From a bacterium YEK0313 (lineage in GTDB: Bacteria > Pseudomonadota > Alphaproteobacteria > Rhizobiales > Phreatobacteraceae): DNA of 64,000 bases. This document shows positions 33,607 to 42,204 of this stretch, piece after piece. The position numbers and the translations under genes are program-made. The notes under the pieces were generated by a model that made no database searches, had not been told where the DNA came from, and saw nothing but the letters and a program-made list of their open reading frames with translations. The stretch's first letter is position 1. Each line of letters begins with the position of its first letter. The DNA lies in assembly GCA_000751295.2 (NCBI GenBank), contig CCMO02000002.1, forward strand, positions 1,014,501-1,078,500, given 5' to 3'.

Positions 33607-35781
33607 ATGATCGGGCGCCGAATTCTTCAGAGCGCAATTGTTATTTACGGATTTTTGTGTGGATTAAGTCCCGGCCAAGCACAACAGCCCGGCCAGGTGA
33701 CGTCACCGACCGACAGCAGCGCGAGCCTGGCCCAGGCCGCCCCCGCCGCGCCGCCCCTTCGGTTGACGCCGCCGACGCCCGCCCAGGCCGCGCGATCGCA
33801 AGGCTTGCAGCCATCACAGGCTGGGCGCGCCGGGACAGTGCGCTGCCGCGTTGAGCCGCGTTGGCCAGATCAGCCGAAGGCGAACCGGCGCCGATCGAAC
33901 TGCGTCACTCCGACGCCCAATCGCGCCGAGGCAGCGGCCGCCCGTGCACGCGCGCAGCAGGCGCAGCAGAGACGCCGCAGGCTCGACGATGAGGCCCGTC
34001 AGCGGGCGGCACAGGCGGAAGCCGAAAGGTCCGACGATGCGAGGCGGCGTGAGGCCGAGGAGGAGGCGCGCCGCGCCGAGACCGAAGAGCGCGAGGCCCG
34101 AGATCGCGCCGATGCGAATGACCGGGCTGCCCGGCTGCGCCGCTATGAGGCAAGGCGCCAGCAGTTGCAGCGGATCGAGCGGCAACGGGACCTTGCCACG
34201 ACCCGCGGGCCCCAGGCGGAGCTCGATTTTTCACAGCGCCTGTTGCAGCGGCAGAACGAACGCGAGCAGCGTCATTCCCGCGACGAGTGGTACACCACCC
34301 CTGGCCTCAGTCACGAGGAAAGGGCCCGCCTCCTCGAGCTGAACCAGGCACGGGACGCCATCGAGCGGCGGGCGCGCGAGGTCGTGGAACGGAACAGGCG
34401 CGAGGCAGCGGACCGCGCATACGAAGCGACCGTGCGGGCGCGCGAAGCCGAAGCGCGCCGGGAACGCGAGGCCGCAGACCAGCGCGTCCGTGACCAGCAG
34501 CAGGAGGATCGCGACCGGCAGGCGGCCCGGGAACGGGCTCGCGAGGAGGCGGACCGGCAGGCTCGCGAAGAGGCGCAGCGAAACCACGCACGTGACGTCG
34601 CTGAACGCGAGCGGCAGCAAGCCGCCGAGCAACGGGCTCGCGAGGAGGCGCAGCAGACCCGCGACCGCGAAGCCGCCGAACGGCAGGCCCGCCAGGCCGC
34701 CGAGCAGCGCGCCCGCGAAGAGGCGCAGCGCAATCACGATCGCGAAGTCGCCGAACGCCAGGCACGGCAAGCCGCCGAGCAGCAGGCCCGCGAAACCGAG
34801 CGGCAGAACCGCGAGCGCGAGACCGCCGAACGGCAGCGGCGCGAAGCCGCCGAGCAGCAGGCCCGCGAAACGGAGCGGCAGAACCGCGAGCGCGAGACCG
34901 CCGAACGGCAGCGGCGCGAGGCCGCCGAGCAGCAGGCCCGCGAAACCGAGCGGCAGAACCGCGAGCGCGAGACCGCCGAACGGCAACGGCGCGAGGCCGC
35001 CGAGCAGCAGGCCCGCGAGCGCGAAGCCACCCAGCAACGCGAGGCAGAACAGCAGCGCGCCAGGGAAGCCGAGCAAAAAGCGCGTGAAGCCCAGCAGCAG
35101 CGCGAACGGGAGGCAGCCCAACAGCGCGAGGCCGAACAGCAACGCGCCCGAGAGGCGGAGCAGAAGGCGCGCGAAGCTCAACAGCAGCGTGAACGTGAGG
35201 TCGAGCAACAACGCGAGCGTGAAGCCCAGCAACAGCGCGAGCGCGAGGCCGCCCAACAGCGTGAACGTGAGGCCGCCGAAAAGCGGGAACGCGAAGCCCA
35301 GCAGCAACGGGAACGCGAGGCCGCCCAACAGCGCGAGCGCGAAGCCCAGCAGCAGCGAGAACGGGAAGCTGCCCAACAGCGCGAACGTGAGGCCCAGCAG
35401 CAGCGTGAGCGTGAGGCCGCCGAAAAGCGGGAGCGCGAGGCCCAACAGCAACGGGAACGTGAGGCCGCCGAAAAGCGGGAACGCGAAGCCCAACAGCAAC
35501 GGGAACGCGAGGCCGCTCAACAGCGCGAACGCGAAGCCCAGCAGCAGCGTGAGCGTGAGGCCGCCGAAAAGCGGGAGCGCGAAGCCCAGCAGCAGCGTGA
35601 GCGTGAAGCCGCCGAAAAGCGGGAGCGCGAAGCTCAGCAGCAACGTGAGCGTGAAGCCGCTCAGCAGCGCGAGCGCGAGGCCGCCCAGCAGCGTGAGCGC
35701 GAGGCTCAGCAGCAGCGCGAGCGCGAAGCCGCGGAGCGACGTGAACGGGAAGCGGCCGAACAGAGAGCGCGCAGCCGCTGA
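33607..35781 (+). CDS. Exported, repeat-built coiled-coil protein (TolA-like composition)
   Basis: 724 aa. A signal-like N-terminus (IGRRILQSAIVIYGFLCGLS, then GQAQQ) precedes a proline-rich linker (to about 60) and two cysteines (about residues 79 and 99). From about 110 to the end it is almost only Arg, Glu, Gln, Ala and Lys, predicted as one long charged coiled coil. Three exact-length 25-residue units starting AAEQQARETERQNRE are followed by units with RAREAEQKAREAQQQ and then by about 20 eight-residue units (QQREREAA, EKREREAQ). I know no function. An envelope-spanning or structural role is inferred. It ends directly in the repeat without a C-terminal domain. Confidence 0.75.
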   Translation: MIGRRILQSAIVIYGFLCGLSPGQAQQPGQVTSPTDSSASLAQAAPAAPPLRLTPPTPAQAARSQGLQPSQAGRAGTVRCRVEPRWPDQPKANRRRSNCVTPTPNRAEAAAARARAQQAQQRRRRLDDEARQRAAQAEAERSDDARRREAEEEARRAETEEREARDRADANDRAARLRRYEARRQQLQRIERQRDLATTRGPQAELDFSQRLLQRQNEREQRHSRDEWYTTPGLSHEERARLLELNQARDAIERRAREVVERNRREAADRAYEATVRAREAEARREREAADQRVRDQQQEDRDRQAARERAREEADRQAREEAQRNHARDVAERERQQAAEQRAREEAQQTRDREAAERQARQAAEQRAREEAQRNHDREVAERQARQAAEQQARETERQNRERETAERQRREAAEQQARETERQNRERETAERQRREAAEQQARETERQNRERETAERQRREAAEQQAREREATQQREAEQQRAREAEQKAREAQQQREREAAQQREAEQQRAREAEQKAREAQQQREREVEQQREREAQQQREREAAQQREREAAEKREREAQQQREREAAQQREREAQQQREREAAQQREREAQQQREREAAEKREREAQQQREREAAEKREREAQQQREREAAQQREREAQQQREREAAEKREREAQQQREREAAEKREREAQQQREREAAQQREREAAQQREREAQQQREREAAERREREAAEQRARSR
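34771..34995 (+). repeat. 75-bp tandem repeat, three units, in the coiled-coil gene
   Basis: Units start at 34771, 34846 and 34921, each with gccgccgagcagcaggcccg. They are nearly identical at the nucleotide level, so the array is recent. A partial fourth unit begins at 34996. Confidence 0.85.
35195..35765 (+). repeat. 24-bp (8-residue) tandem repeat array in the coiled-coil gene
   Basis: More than twenty copies of an octapeptide of the form xxxxRERE with AAQQ, AQQQ or AAEK in the variable half. Codons differ between copies (cgcgag, cgtgaa, cgggaa), so the array is older than, or has diverged more than, the 75-bp units. Confidence 0.8.
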
Positions 35782-35803
35782 CGCTCCGTGATGGGCGGAA
35801 CGG

Positions 35804-35829
35804 CGGCGCGCCGGACGACCGGCGCGCCG
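35804..35829. terminator. Bidirectional terminator-like hairpin
   Basis: CGGCGCGCCGG and CCGGCGCGCCG form a perfect 11-bp stem with an ACGA loop between the convergent coiled-coil and DJ-1 genes. No T-tract follows. Confidence 0.55.
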
Positions 35830-35844
35830 TCGCACCAGGGCAGG

Positions 35845-37002
35845 TCACGGCGCCGCGGGCCGGCTCGGATATTCGAGCTGCGTCGCCACAAAACTGGCGG
35901 TCGACGCGCCATAGCGCGCCTCGATGGCGGCAAGCGTCAGGTCCAGCGCCGTGGCCGGCGCGTGCCGGACCAGATCCGAGACGTCCGGCGTGCCGTCACG
36001 TTCCGCAGCCACCTGATCCGGCACCAGCCGCGCGCCGCTGCGGGTCGCGACCGGCCCGGCCGCGGGGCCGGCGGTCACCGCACGGGACCGGTAGGTGCGC
36101 GACCAGGCATCGGCGACCAGGGCCAGCGTCACCTCGTCCATGCCCGGCGCAAGGTCGAGCCGGAGCCGCTCCCAGCGCCAGAAGGCCAGCGTGTTGGCGA
36201 TGGCCGTCACCGCGAAGGGCCGCGTGAAGACGAAGGCGCCGCTCGCGTGACGCGCATCCCAGGCGGCGAGGCCGAGATCACGGGCTGTCGCCTCGGCCCG
36301 GTCGCGGCCGGCAATGGCCTCGATCAGCGTGAGCATCATCGGCATGGACGCGGTGATGCCGGTGGTCGTCGCGACCTTGCCGTCGACCACCAGCCGGCGG
36401 TCGGCGACGTAGCGCATGGCCGGATGGCGCTGGCGCAGCTCGCCGACCGAATACCAATGCGTCGTGCCCCGCCGACCGTCCAGGAGACCGGCTGCCGCCA
36501 CGACCTTGGCGCCGACGCAAATGCCGAGGATGATCGCGCCCTTGTCGGCCTGGCTCCTGAGCCATTGCAGCACCGCGGGGTCGTCGTCGCGGCTCATCGC
36601 CGGCACCACGACATAGTCGGCGCCGTCCGGGTGCCGGCGGTCGAAATCGGCGATCGTCGCATCGGGCTCGACGGTGAGCGCGGGATAGAGCTTCACCGGT
36701 CCGGCGGCGGTCGCGAGCAGGCTGACATCGGCCACGTCGGCGCGGCGGAGAATGCCGTAGGGCATCAGGTAATCGGTGGTCTCGGTGGCATCGTTGATGC
36801 CGACGATGGTAATGAGCGGCCGCGCCCGCTTCGGCGGCTTGAGCGCGGCGAGCGTCGCCGCCTGCTCTTCCGCACCGACGGGCGGCGCGATGGCGGAACC
36901 CGGCGCCGCCGGCAGCGACCAGAGCCAGACAATGCCGGCCGCCAGGAGCAATGCCGCGGCCCCGAGGCCACCCCAGAGAACCAAACGCAACCTGCCGGTC
37001 AT
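35845..37002 (-). CDS. Membrane-anchored DJ-1/PfpI-family protein
   Basis: 385 aa. An N-terminal transmembrane helix (LVLWGGLGAAALLLAAGIVW, about 8-27) is followed by a glutamine amidotransferase-like DJ-1/PfpI domain (about 60-235) with the nucleophile elbow GICVGA (Cys162), then LLDGRRGTTHW. The remaining 150 residues have no HTH and are of unknown fold. It resembles the effector domain of the divergent GlxA-type regulator 88 nt away, without the DNA-binding part. An envelope-side enzyme or sensor is possible. No substrate can be named. Confidence 0.75.
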   Translation of the reverse strand: MTGRLRLVLWGGLGAAALLLAAGIVWLWSLPAAPGSAIAPPVGAEEQAATLAALKPPKRARPLITIVGINDATETTDYLMPYGILRRADVADVSLLATAAGPVKLYPALTVEPDATIADFDRRHPDGADYVVVPAMSRDDDPAVLQWLRSQADKGAIILGICVGAKVVAAAGLLDGRRGTTHWYSVGELRQRHPAMRYVADRRLVVDGKVATTTGITASMPMMLTLIEAIAGRDRAEATARDLGLAAWDARHASGAFVFTRPFAVTAIANTLAFWRWERLRLDLAPGMDEVTLALVADAWSRTYRSRAVTAGPAAGPVATRSGARLVPDQVAAERDGTPDVSDLVRHAPATALDLTLAAIEARYGASTASFVATQLEYPSRPAAP

Positions 37003-37089
37003 CGGACCTCACCACCTCCCATCGGGTTGACGGCGAAGCTAGTCCTTTGGTTTTCTGTCTGAAATGACTTAAATCAGGCAAAATCTGCC

Positions 37090-38025
37090 ATGCCCCGCAC
37101 CATCGCCGTCGTGGTCCATCCCGGCTTCCAGCTGCTCGACGCGGCCGGGCCGACAGCCGCCTTCGAGATCGCCGAGCGGCTCTGCCCCGGCAGTTATGCG
37201 ATCAGGCTGCACGCCCCCGGCGGCGGCGCGGTTGCAAGCTCCGCGGGGCTGACGCTCGATGCAGCACCGCTCGGCGAAGAGGCCGTCGACACGATCGTCG
37301 TGTCGGGCGGCGAGGTCATCCGTGCGCCGGAGGCAGCGCGCGCCATCATCGCCTGGCTGAGGCAGGCCCGGCCCCGGCGGGTCGCGAGCGTCTGCTCCGG
37401 CGCCTTCCTGCTGGCCGAGGCCGGCCTGCTCGATGGCCGCCGCGCCACGACCCATTGGGCCAGCAGCGAGGATTTCGGCCGGCGCTATCCGAAGGTGAGG
37501 CTCGATGCCGAGCGGATCTTCATCCGCGATGGTGCGGTGTGGACCTCGGCCGGCATTTCCGCCGGCATCGACCTCGCCCTGGCGCTGATCGAAGACGACC
37601 TCGGCGTCGACATCGCCAGGCGCACCGCGCAGCAGCTCGTCGTGCATCATCGCCGCCCCGGCGGCCAGTCGCAGTTCTCGGCGCTGGTGGAACTCGGCGG
37701 GCGCACCGGCCGGTTCGCCGAGCTGATCGTCTGGATGCGCACGCGGCTTGCCGAAAGGCTGACCGTCGAGCGCATGGCCAATCAGGCCGCGATGAGCCCG
37801 CGCCATTTCGCCCGCGCCTTCCTCTCCGAGACCGGCACGACTCCGGCCAAGGCGGTGGAGCGCCTCAGGCTCGAAACCGCCCGGCTCGCGGTCGAGACCG
37901 GCCACGCACCGCTCGAGCGGATCGCCGAGACCACCGGCTTCGGCGATGCCGGCCGCATGCGCCGGGCCTTCCTGCGCAATTTCGGCCTGCCACCGCAGGC
38001 CCTGCGCCGGCAGGCCCGGTCCTGA
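37090..38025 (+). CDS. GlxA-family AraC-type transcriptional regulator
   Basis: 311 aa. The N-terminal DJ-1/PfpI domain (3-170) has Cys102 in ASVCSGAFLLAEAG and LLDGRRATTHW. A C-terminal AraC double HTH follows (about 215-305) with RLTVERMANQAAMSPRHFARAFLSE and LERIAETTGFGDAGRMRRAF. It is divergent from the membrane DJ-1 gene, and both share similar cores, so it probably controls that gene and itself from the short common region. The ligand is unknown. Confidence 0.9.
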   Translation: MPRTIAVVVHPGFQLLDAAGPTAAFEIAERLCPGSYAIRLHAPGGGAVASSAGLTLDAAPLGEEAVDTIVVSGGEVIRAPEAARAIIAWLRQARPRRVASVCSGAFLLAEAGLLDGRRATTHWASSEDFGRRYPKVRLDAERIFIRDGAVWTSAGISAGIDLALALIEDDLGVDIARRTAQQLVVHHRRPGGQSQFSALVELGGRTGRFAELIVWMRTRLAERLTVERMANQAAMSPRHFARAFLSETGTTPAKAVERLRLETARLAVETGHAPLERIAETTGFGDAGRMRRAFLRNFGLPPQALRRQARS

Positions 38026-38069
38026 TGGCCGGCCTTGGTGCCGGCGCCAGCTTCGGCTAGGACCAAGCC

Positions 38070-38609
38070 ATGATCGATCATTCAGGCGAAGTGCTGATCC
38101 TGACGGGGCCGCCCGGCTCCGGCAAAACCACCACGGCGGCGGCGCTCGCGGCCCTGCCCGGCGCGCCCAAGGTGCATCTTCACGCCGACGATTTCTGGCA
38201 TGTGATCAAGGCCGGCGCGATCCCGCCCTACGAGGCCGCCGCGCACCGGCAGAATGCCGTGGTGATCGATGCGCTGGCGGGCGCCGCGGCCATCTATGCC
38301 CGCGGCGGCTATTTCGTCGTGCTCGACGGCATTGTCGGCCCCTGGTTCCTTGCGCCGTTCCGGGCGCTTTCCGTGCCGGTCCACTATGTCGTGCTGCGCC
38401 CGCCGCTCGACATCGCCATCAGCCGCTGCCAGGCGCGCGGCGGCGACACGCTGACGGCGCCGGAACCGATCACCGCGCTCCACCGGCAGTTCGCAGCGCT
38501 CGACGAGCTCGAACGCCATGTCGTCGCGACGGGCACGGCAAGCCGCGAAGAAACGCTCGCCGCGGTCCTCGCCGCGCTCGCCGGCGGCGCGTTCAGGCTC
38601 GCGGCCTGA
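38070..38609 (+). CDS. P-loop AAA-family small kinase (AAA_33 type)
   Basis: 179 aa. The P-loop GPPGSGKTT is at residues 13-21. HLHADDFWHVI resembles the DD motif of chloramphenicol phosphotransferase and zeta-toxin-like kinases, and VLDGIVGPWF with YVVLRPPLDIAISRCQARGG forms the later catalytic and lid parts. It may phosphorylate a small molecule. No antitoxin gene is next to it, so a toxin role is not supported. Confidence 0.8.
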   Translation: MIDHSGEVLILTGPPGSGKTTTAAALAALPGAPKVHLHADDFWHVIKAGAIPPYEAAAHRQNAVVIDALAGAAAIYARGGYFVVLDGIVGPWFLAPFRALSVPVHYVVLRPPLDIAISRCQARGGDTLTAPEPITALHRQFAALDELERHVVATGTASREETLAAVLAALAGGAFRLAA

Positions 38610-38731
38610 GCCGGGCCACGGCCACTTACCTCGAGGTGCGTCATTTACACCGGCGGCACGGCAGCCCTATCAGACGGCCCGTCACATCGGATGGCCGGCC
38701 GGATGCCCGGTCCGGCCGGGAGCTCGAGACC

Positions 38732-39148
38732 ATGCCGAGACTTGCAAGCTGCGCCTGCGGGGGCCTGAACCTGACGATCGAGGGCGAACCGGCCAGCGTC
38801 TATGCCTGCGCCTGCCGCGAATGCCAGCGGGCGACCGGCACGGCCTTTTCCTATCGCGCCAAATTCCGCAAAACCGCGATCGCCGCCATGACCGGCGAAC
38901 GTCGCGCCTGGCGGCGCGGCAGCGACGCCGGGCGCTGGGTGGAGCAGACCTTCTGCCCGACCTGCGGCACGCTGGTCTACATGTCGGCGGAAGCCTTACC
39001 CGACGACATCGTGGTCTCCGCCGGCTGCATTGCGGAAGCCGACCTCGGCGCGCCGGCGAAGCTGTTCTGGGCGTCCCGCCGGCCAGCCTGGTACTGCATG
39101 GCCGAAGGCGTTCAGGAGATTCCACCCGCTGGCGCCAGGACGTCCTGA
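38732..39148 (+). CDS. GFA family (CENP-V/GFA domain) zinc protein
   Basis: 138 aa from the ATG at 38732. Zinc ligands are in SCACGG (Cys7, Cys9), YACACRECQ (Cys26, Cys28, Cys31) and FCPTCGT (Cys75, Cys78), the standard GFA arrangement. The family is named after glutathione-dependent formaldehyde-activating enzyme, but most members have no proved reaction. It stands between unrelated small enzyme genes on the same strand. Confidence 0.88.
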   Translation: MPRLASCACGGLNLTIEGEPASVYACACRECQRATGTAFSYRAKFRKTAIAAMTGERRAWRRGSDAGRWVEQTFCPTCGTLVYMSAEALPDDIVVSAGCIAEADLGAPAKLFWASRRPAWYCMAEGVQEIPPAGARTS

Positions 39149-39262
39149 GGCGAGCCGTCATATCGGCGGTGAAACGTAAAGGACGCATCGCGCGTTCAAA
39201 GTCCAGCGCCGATCCGGTATGACGTCCGCCGGGCGGCGCCCTCGGACGCCCTTCGCGCTGGT

Positions 39263-40000
39263 ATGACCGACATGGCCCAGAACATCTACGACAATCCCGA
39301 CTTCTTCGCCGGCTACAGCCAGCTGCCGCGCCAGGTGGAGGGCCTTGCCGCCGCCCCCGAATGGCCGGCGCTGCGGGCGATGCTGCCCGATCTCAAGGGC
39401 AAGCGGGTCGTCGATCTCGGCTGCGGTTTCGGCTGGTTCGCGCGCTGGGCGCGCACAGCCGGCGCGGCGGCCGTGCTCGGCCTCGATCTCTCGGAAGCGA
39501 TGATCGCGCGGGCCCGCGCGGAGACCACCGACGCGGCGATCCGATACGCCATCGCCGATCTCGACACGGTGGAGCTCGCGGCCGGCGCCTTCGATCTCGC
39601 CTACAGTTCGCTTGCCTTCCACTACCTCGCCGATTTTGACCGCCTCGTGCGCACCGTCCATGAGGCGCTGGTGCCAGGCGGCGCCTTCGTCTTCAGCATC
39701 GAGCACCCGATCTACATGGCGGCGAGCCATCCGCACTGGATCGCGGACGAGGACGGCCGCAAGACCTGGCCGGTGAACCGCTACGCGATCGAGGGCGAAA
39801 GGCGCACCGACTGGTTCGCCAAGGGCGTGGTCAAATACCATCGGACCATCGCCACCACGCTCAACACGCTGATCGAGGCCGGCTTCGCCCTTCGCCGTTT
39901 GGCTGAATTCGCGCCGAGCGCCGAACAGATCGCGGCCCAGCCGAGCCTCGAGGAGGAACGCGAGCGCCCGATGATGCTGCTCGTCTCCGCGCAGCGGTAA
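39263..40000 (+). CDS. Class I SAM-dependent methyltransferase
   Basis: 245 aa. Motif I is VVDLGCGFGWFARWAR, the acidic ribose loop LGLDLSEAMIARAR, and post-I SSLAFHYLADFDRLV. EALVPGGAFVFSIEHPIYMA is the motif III region with a conserved EHP. These features match the small-molecule Methyltransf_11/25 group. The substrate is not known. Confidence 0.85.
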   Translation: MTDMAQNIYDNPDFFAGYSQLPRQVEGLAAAPEWPALRAMLPDLKGKRVVDLGCGFGWFARWARTAGAAAVLGLDLSEAMIARARAETTDAAIRYAIADLDTVELAAGAFDLAYSSLAFHYLADFDRLVRTVHEALVPGGAFVFSIEHPIYMAASHPHWIADEDGRKTWPVNRYAIEGERRTDWFAKGVVKYHRTIATTLNTLIEAGFALRRLAEFAPSAEQIAAQPSLEEERERPMMLLVSAQR

Positions 40001-40022
40001 CGGCTGGACGCAGCGCGGACCT

Positions 40023-40715
40023 TCAGCGCGCCGCCGGGGGCGGCGGCGCGGCGACGCCGCGCAGGCCGAAGGAGACGAACTTGCGATAGGTCGCGACCGC
40101 CTCCTGGAGGGCGGAGGAGCGGTCGGCGCTGCGGGCGACGTGCTGGGAATAGACGTAGTCGCGCGCCGAGATCAGGAGATAGGCCAGCGTATCGAGCTCG
40201 CCCAGCTCATAGCCCGGCAGTTCGCCGGCCTCCCAGCTGCGCCGGAGCGCGCGGCGGAACCTGACCAGGATGTTGTCGATATGCTGCCGGTAGCCGGCGG
40301 GAGCGGCGACCTCCGCCTCGTGCAGCAGCCGGAAGAACCAGGGATGGGCCTCGGCATATTCGAGGAAGACGAGGAAGCCCCGCGTCTCCATGTCGACGAA
40401 GCTCGACGCACCCTTGACGCGCTCGTGCACGAGGTCCAGCAGCTCGCGGCCCTTCATCGGCAGGAGCTGATCGAACAGCGCCGCCCGGCTCTCGAAATAG
40501 GCGTAGAACGTGCCGTGGCCGAGCCCCGCCCGTTCCATGATCCGGGCGATCGAGGCTTCGGCATAGCCATATTCGCCGATGATCTCGGCGGCGGCATCGC
40601 AGATCGCCTGGTGGGTGCGCTGCGACTTCTCCGCCCGCGTCAGCTTGGGCTTGCGGGCCGGCCTGGCCCGCGTGGCCCCGGCCTTGATGTCGAGCGGATC
40701 GTTGGTGTCAGCCAT
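40023..40715 (-). CDS. TetR-family transcriptional regulator
   Basis: 230 aa from the ATG at 40715 with GGAGAAG upstream; the much longer open frame runs antisense-like into the next gene. The HTH covers about 29-75 (RTHQAICDAAAEIIGEYGYAEASIARIM, then GLGHGTFYAYFESR). The C-terminal part is ligand-binding and helical and ends PPPPAAR. It lies 86 nt downstream of the binding protein gene and close to the acyl-CoA cassette, which it may regulate. Confidence 0.9.
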   Translation of the reverse strand: MADTNDPLDIKAGATRARPARKPKLTRAEKSQRTHQAICDAAAEIIGEYGYAEASIARIMERAGLGHGTFYAYFESRAALFDQLLPMKGRELLDLVHERVKGASSFVDMETRGFLVFLEYAEAHPWFFRLLHEAEVAAPAGYRQHIDNILVRFRRALRRSWEAGELPGYELGELDTLAYLLISARDYVYSQHVARSADRSSALQEAVATYRKFVSFGLRGVAAPPPPAAR

Positions 40716-40801
40716 GTCGTGGTCTTCTCCGGCCCGGAGACCGGACACTTGTCGCGATTCGGCCGGGCCTACAACATTGCCGGAGCCTCGCCGCGGCCGG
40801 T

Positions 40802-42007
40802 TCAGCGGGCGGCCGGATTGCAGCCGCCGGTGCCCTCCGGCCGGAACGCCCGTTCCGGCGGCACTTCCGACAGGATCGTATAATAGTCCCAGGGCTCGCG
40901 CGATTGGGCCGGCGACTTCATCTGCGCCAGATAGGCCGGACGCATCAGCCGGCCGTCGGGGCGCAGCCGCGCATTCACCGTGTAGAAGTCGTTGACCGGC
41001 AGCGCGCGCATGCGGGCCATGACGAGGTCGTGGCGGCTCGAGCCGACATCGCGGACCGCCTTGAGATAGTGGGCGACCGCACTGTAGGTGCCGGCATGGG
41101 CTTCCGTCGGCATGAACTTGTTGCGGGCGAAGAAGCGCATCGACCAGGCGCGCGCCTCGGGGTTGAGGTTCCAATACCAGACGGTCGAGAAGACGATGCC
41201 TTGCGCCACCTGGGTGCCGAGCCCGTGGGCCTCCGACAGAAGGAAGGCAGGCGCGACCAGCTGCTGCGCCGAGCCGGCAAGACCGAACTCGCTCGACTGC
41301 TTGATCATATTGGAAAGGTCCTGGCCGGCGCTCAGGAAGGCGATGACATCGGCCCCCGACGACTGGGCGCGCAGCAGCATGGAGGAAAAATCGAGCGTGC
41401 CCGGCGGATGCCTGACGGCATCGACCACCTGGCCGCCGCCATCGGTCACCACCTTGGTCACGTCGCGCTGCAGGGCATGGCCGAAGGCCCAGTCCTGGAC
41501 GATCAGAAACCACTTCTTCTTGCCCTGGCGCATCAGCTCGGCCGGCAGCGCATTGGCGAAGAGATAGCTGTCATGGCTCCACTGGGCCGTGTTGGGCGAA
41601 CAGGCGGAACCGGTCAGGTCGGCACTCGAGGCGCCGACATAGAGCGCGATCCGCCCCTTGCTCTGCACGAGGTCGCGCACCGCCAGCGCCACCGCCGAAT
41701 TGCCGATGTCGACAATCGTGTCGACGCCATTCTCGTCGAACCAGCGGCGCGCGAGGCTCGCGCCGATATCGGGCTTGTTCTGATGGTCGCCGGACACGAG
41801 CTCGATCGGCCGGCCGAACATGGTGCCGCCGAAATCCTCGATGGCCATGCGCGCGGCATCGACCGAACCAGGTCCCAGCGCCGATGACAGGATGCCGCTC
41901 AGATCGGTCAGAACGCCGATCTTCAGTGGTCGTTGCGCCTCCTGCGCCTGGCCCGAGGTCGTGAAGAGGGCAGCAGCCAAGGCCGCCGCCAATGCCCAGA
42001 AACGCAT
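40802..42007 (-). CDS. Orphan Liv-type substrate-binding protein
   Basis: 401 aa with a classical signal peptide ending SGQAQE near residue 22. The mature part LKIGVLTDLSGILSSALGPGSV is the Peripla_BP_6 start, and VGASSADLTGSACSPNTAQWSHD with two cysteines matches the group used for aromatic or aliphatic acids. No permease or ATPase gene accompanies it. It is divergent from the acyl-CoA ligase, so it probably brings the cassette substrate to a LivHMGF set elsewhere. Confidence 0.88.
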   Translation of the reverse strand: MRFWALAAALAAALFTTSGQAQEAQRPLKIGVLTDLSGILSSALGPGSVDAARMAIEDFGGTMFGRPIELVSGDHQNKPDIGASLARRWFDENGVDTIVDIGNSAVALAVRDLVQSKGRIALYVGASSADLTGSACSPNTAQWSHDSYLFANALPAELMRQGKKKWFLIVQDWAFGHALQRDVTKVVTDGGGQVVDAVRHPPGTLDFSSMLLRAQSSGADVIAFLSAGQDLSNMIKQSSEFGLAGSAQQLVAPAFLLSEAHGLGTQVAQGIVFSTVWYWNLNPEARAWSMRFFARNKFMPTEAHAGTYSAVAHYLKAVRDVGSSRHDLVMARMRALPVNDFYTVNARLRPDGRLMRPAYLAQMKSPAQSREPWDYYTILSEVPPERAFRPEGTGGCNPAAR

Positions 42008-42104
42008 GTGCGGTCTCCCCTTCCGGCGCGGCTGATCCGATCGCCGCTTGTGACCGGAATAGAAATTCCCGCTGGACAGGTCAAGAAAAATGACTATCGA
42101 ATCG

Positions 42105-42117
42105 AAAATCGGATTTT
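42105..42117. promoter_or_regulatory. Operator candidate in the divergent acyl-CoA ligase region
   Basis: AAAATC and GATTTT form a 13-bp dyad around a single G in an AT-rich block (42080-42120) between the divergent binding-protein and ligase genes. It is a likely site for the TetR regulator, whose gene is nearby. Confidence 0.4.
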
Positions 42118-42204
42118 GAACGAAAGCCCGCGCGGCGACCGGCTCCGGCCGATCGCCGCCTCGATCCGACGAGGCGACACGGGCCCGCGAGGAGGATATC
42201 CGTC

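Noticed and set aside
34600..35765. Regularly spaced repeats that might suggest a CRISPR array
   Set aside because: Repeats are directly adjacent coding units without unique spacers, in one open frame.
34231..35835. Long antisense frames of hydrophobic LALPLFGG-type repeats opposite the coiled-coil gene
   Set aside because: They are the mirror of the Arg/Glu/Gln repeats in a GC-rich array; no ribosome site, and their repeat structure follows the sense codons.
38070..38609. Zeta-toxin or toxin-antitoxin role for the small kinase
   Set aside because: No antitoxin-like partner gene adjoins it, and the motifs fit small-molecule kinases as well.
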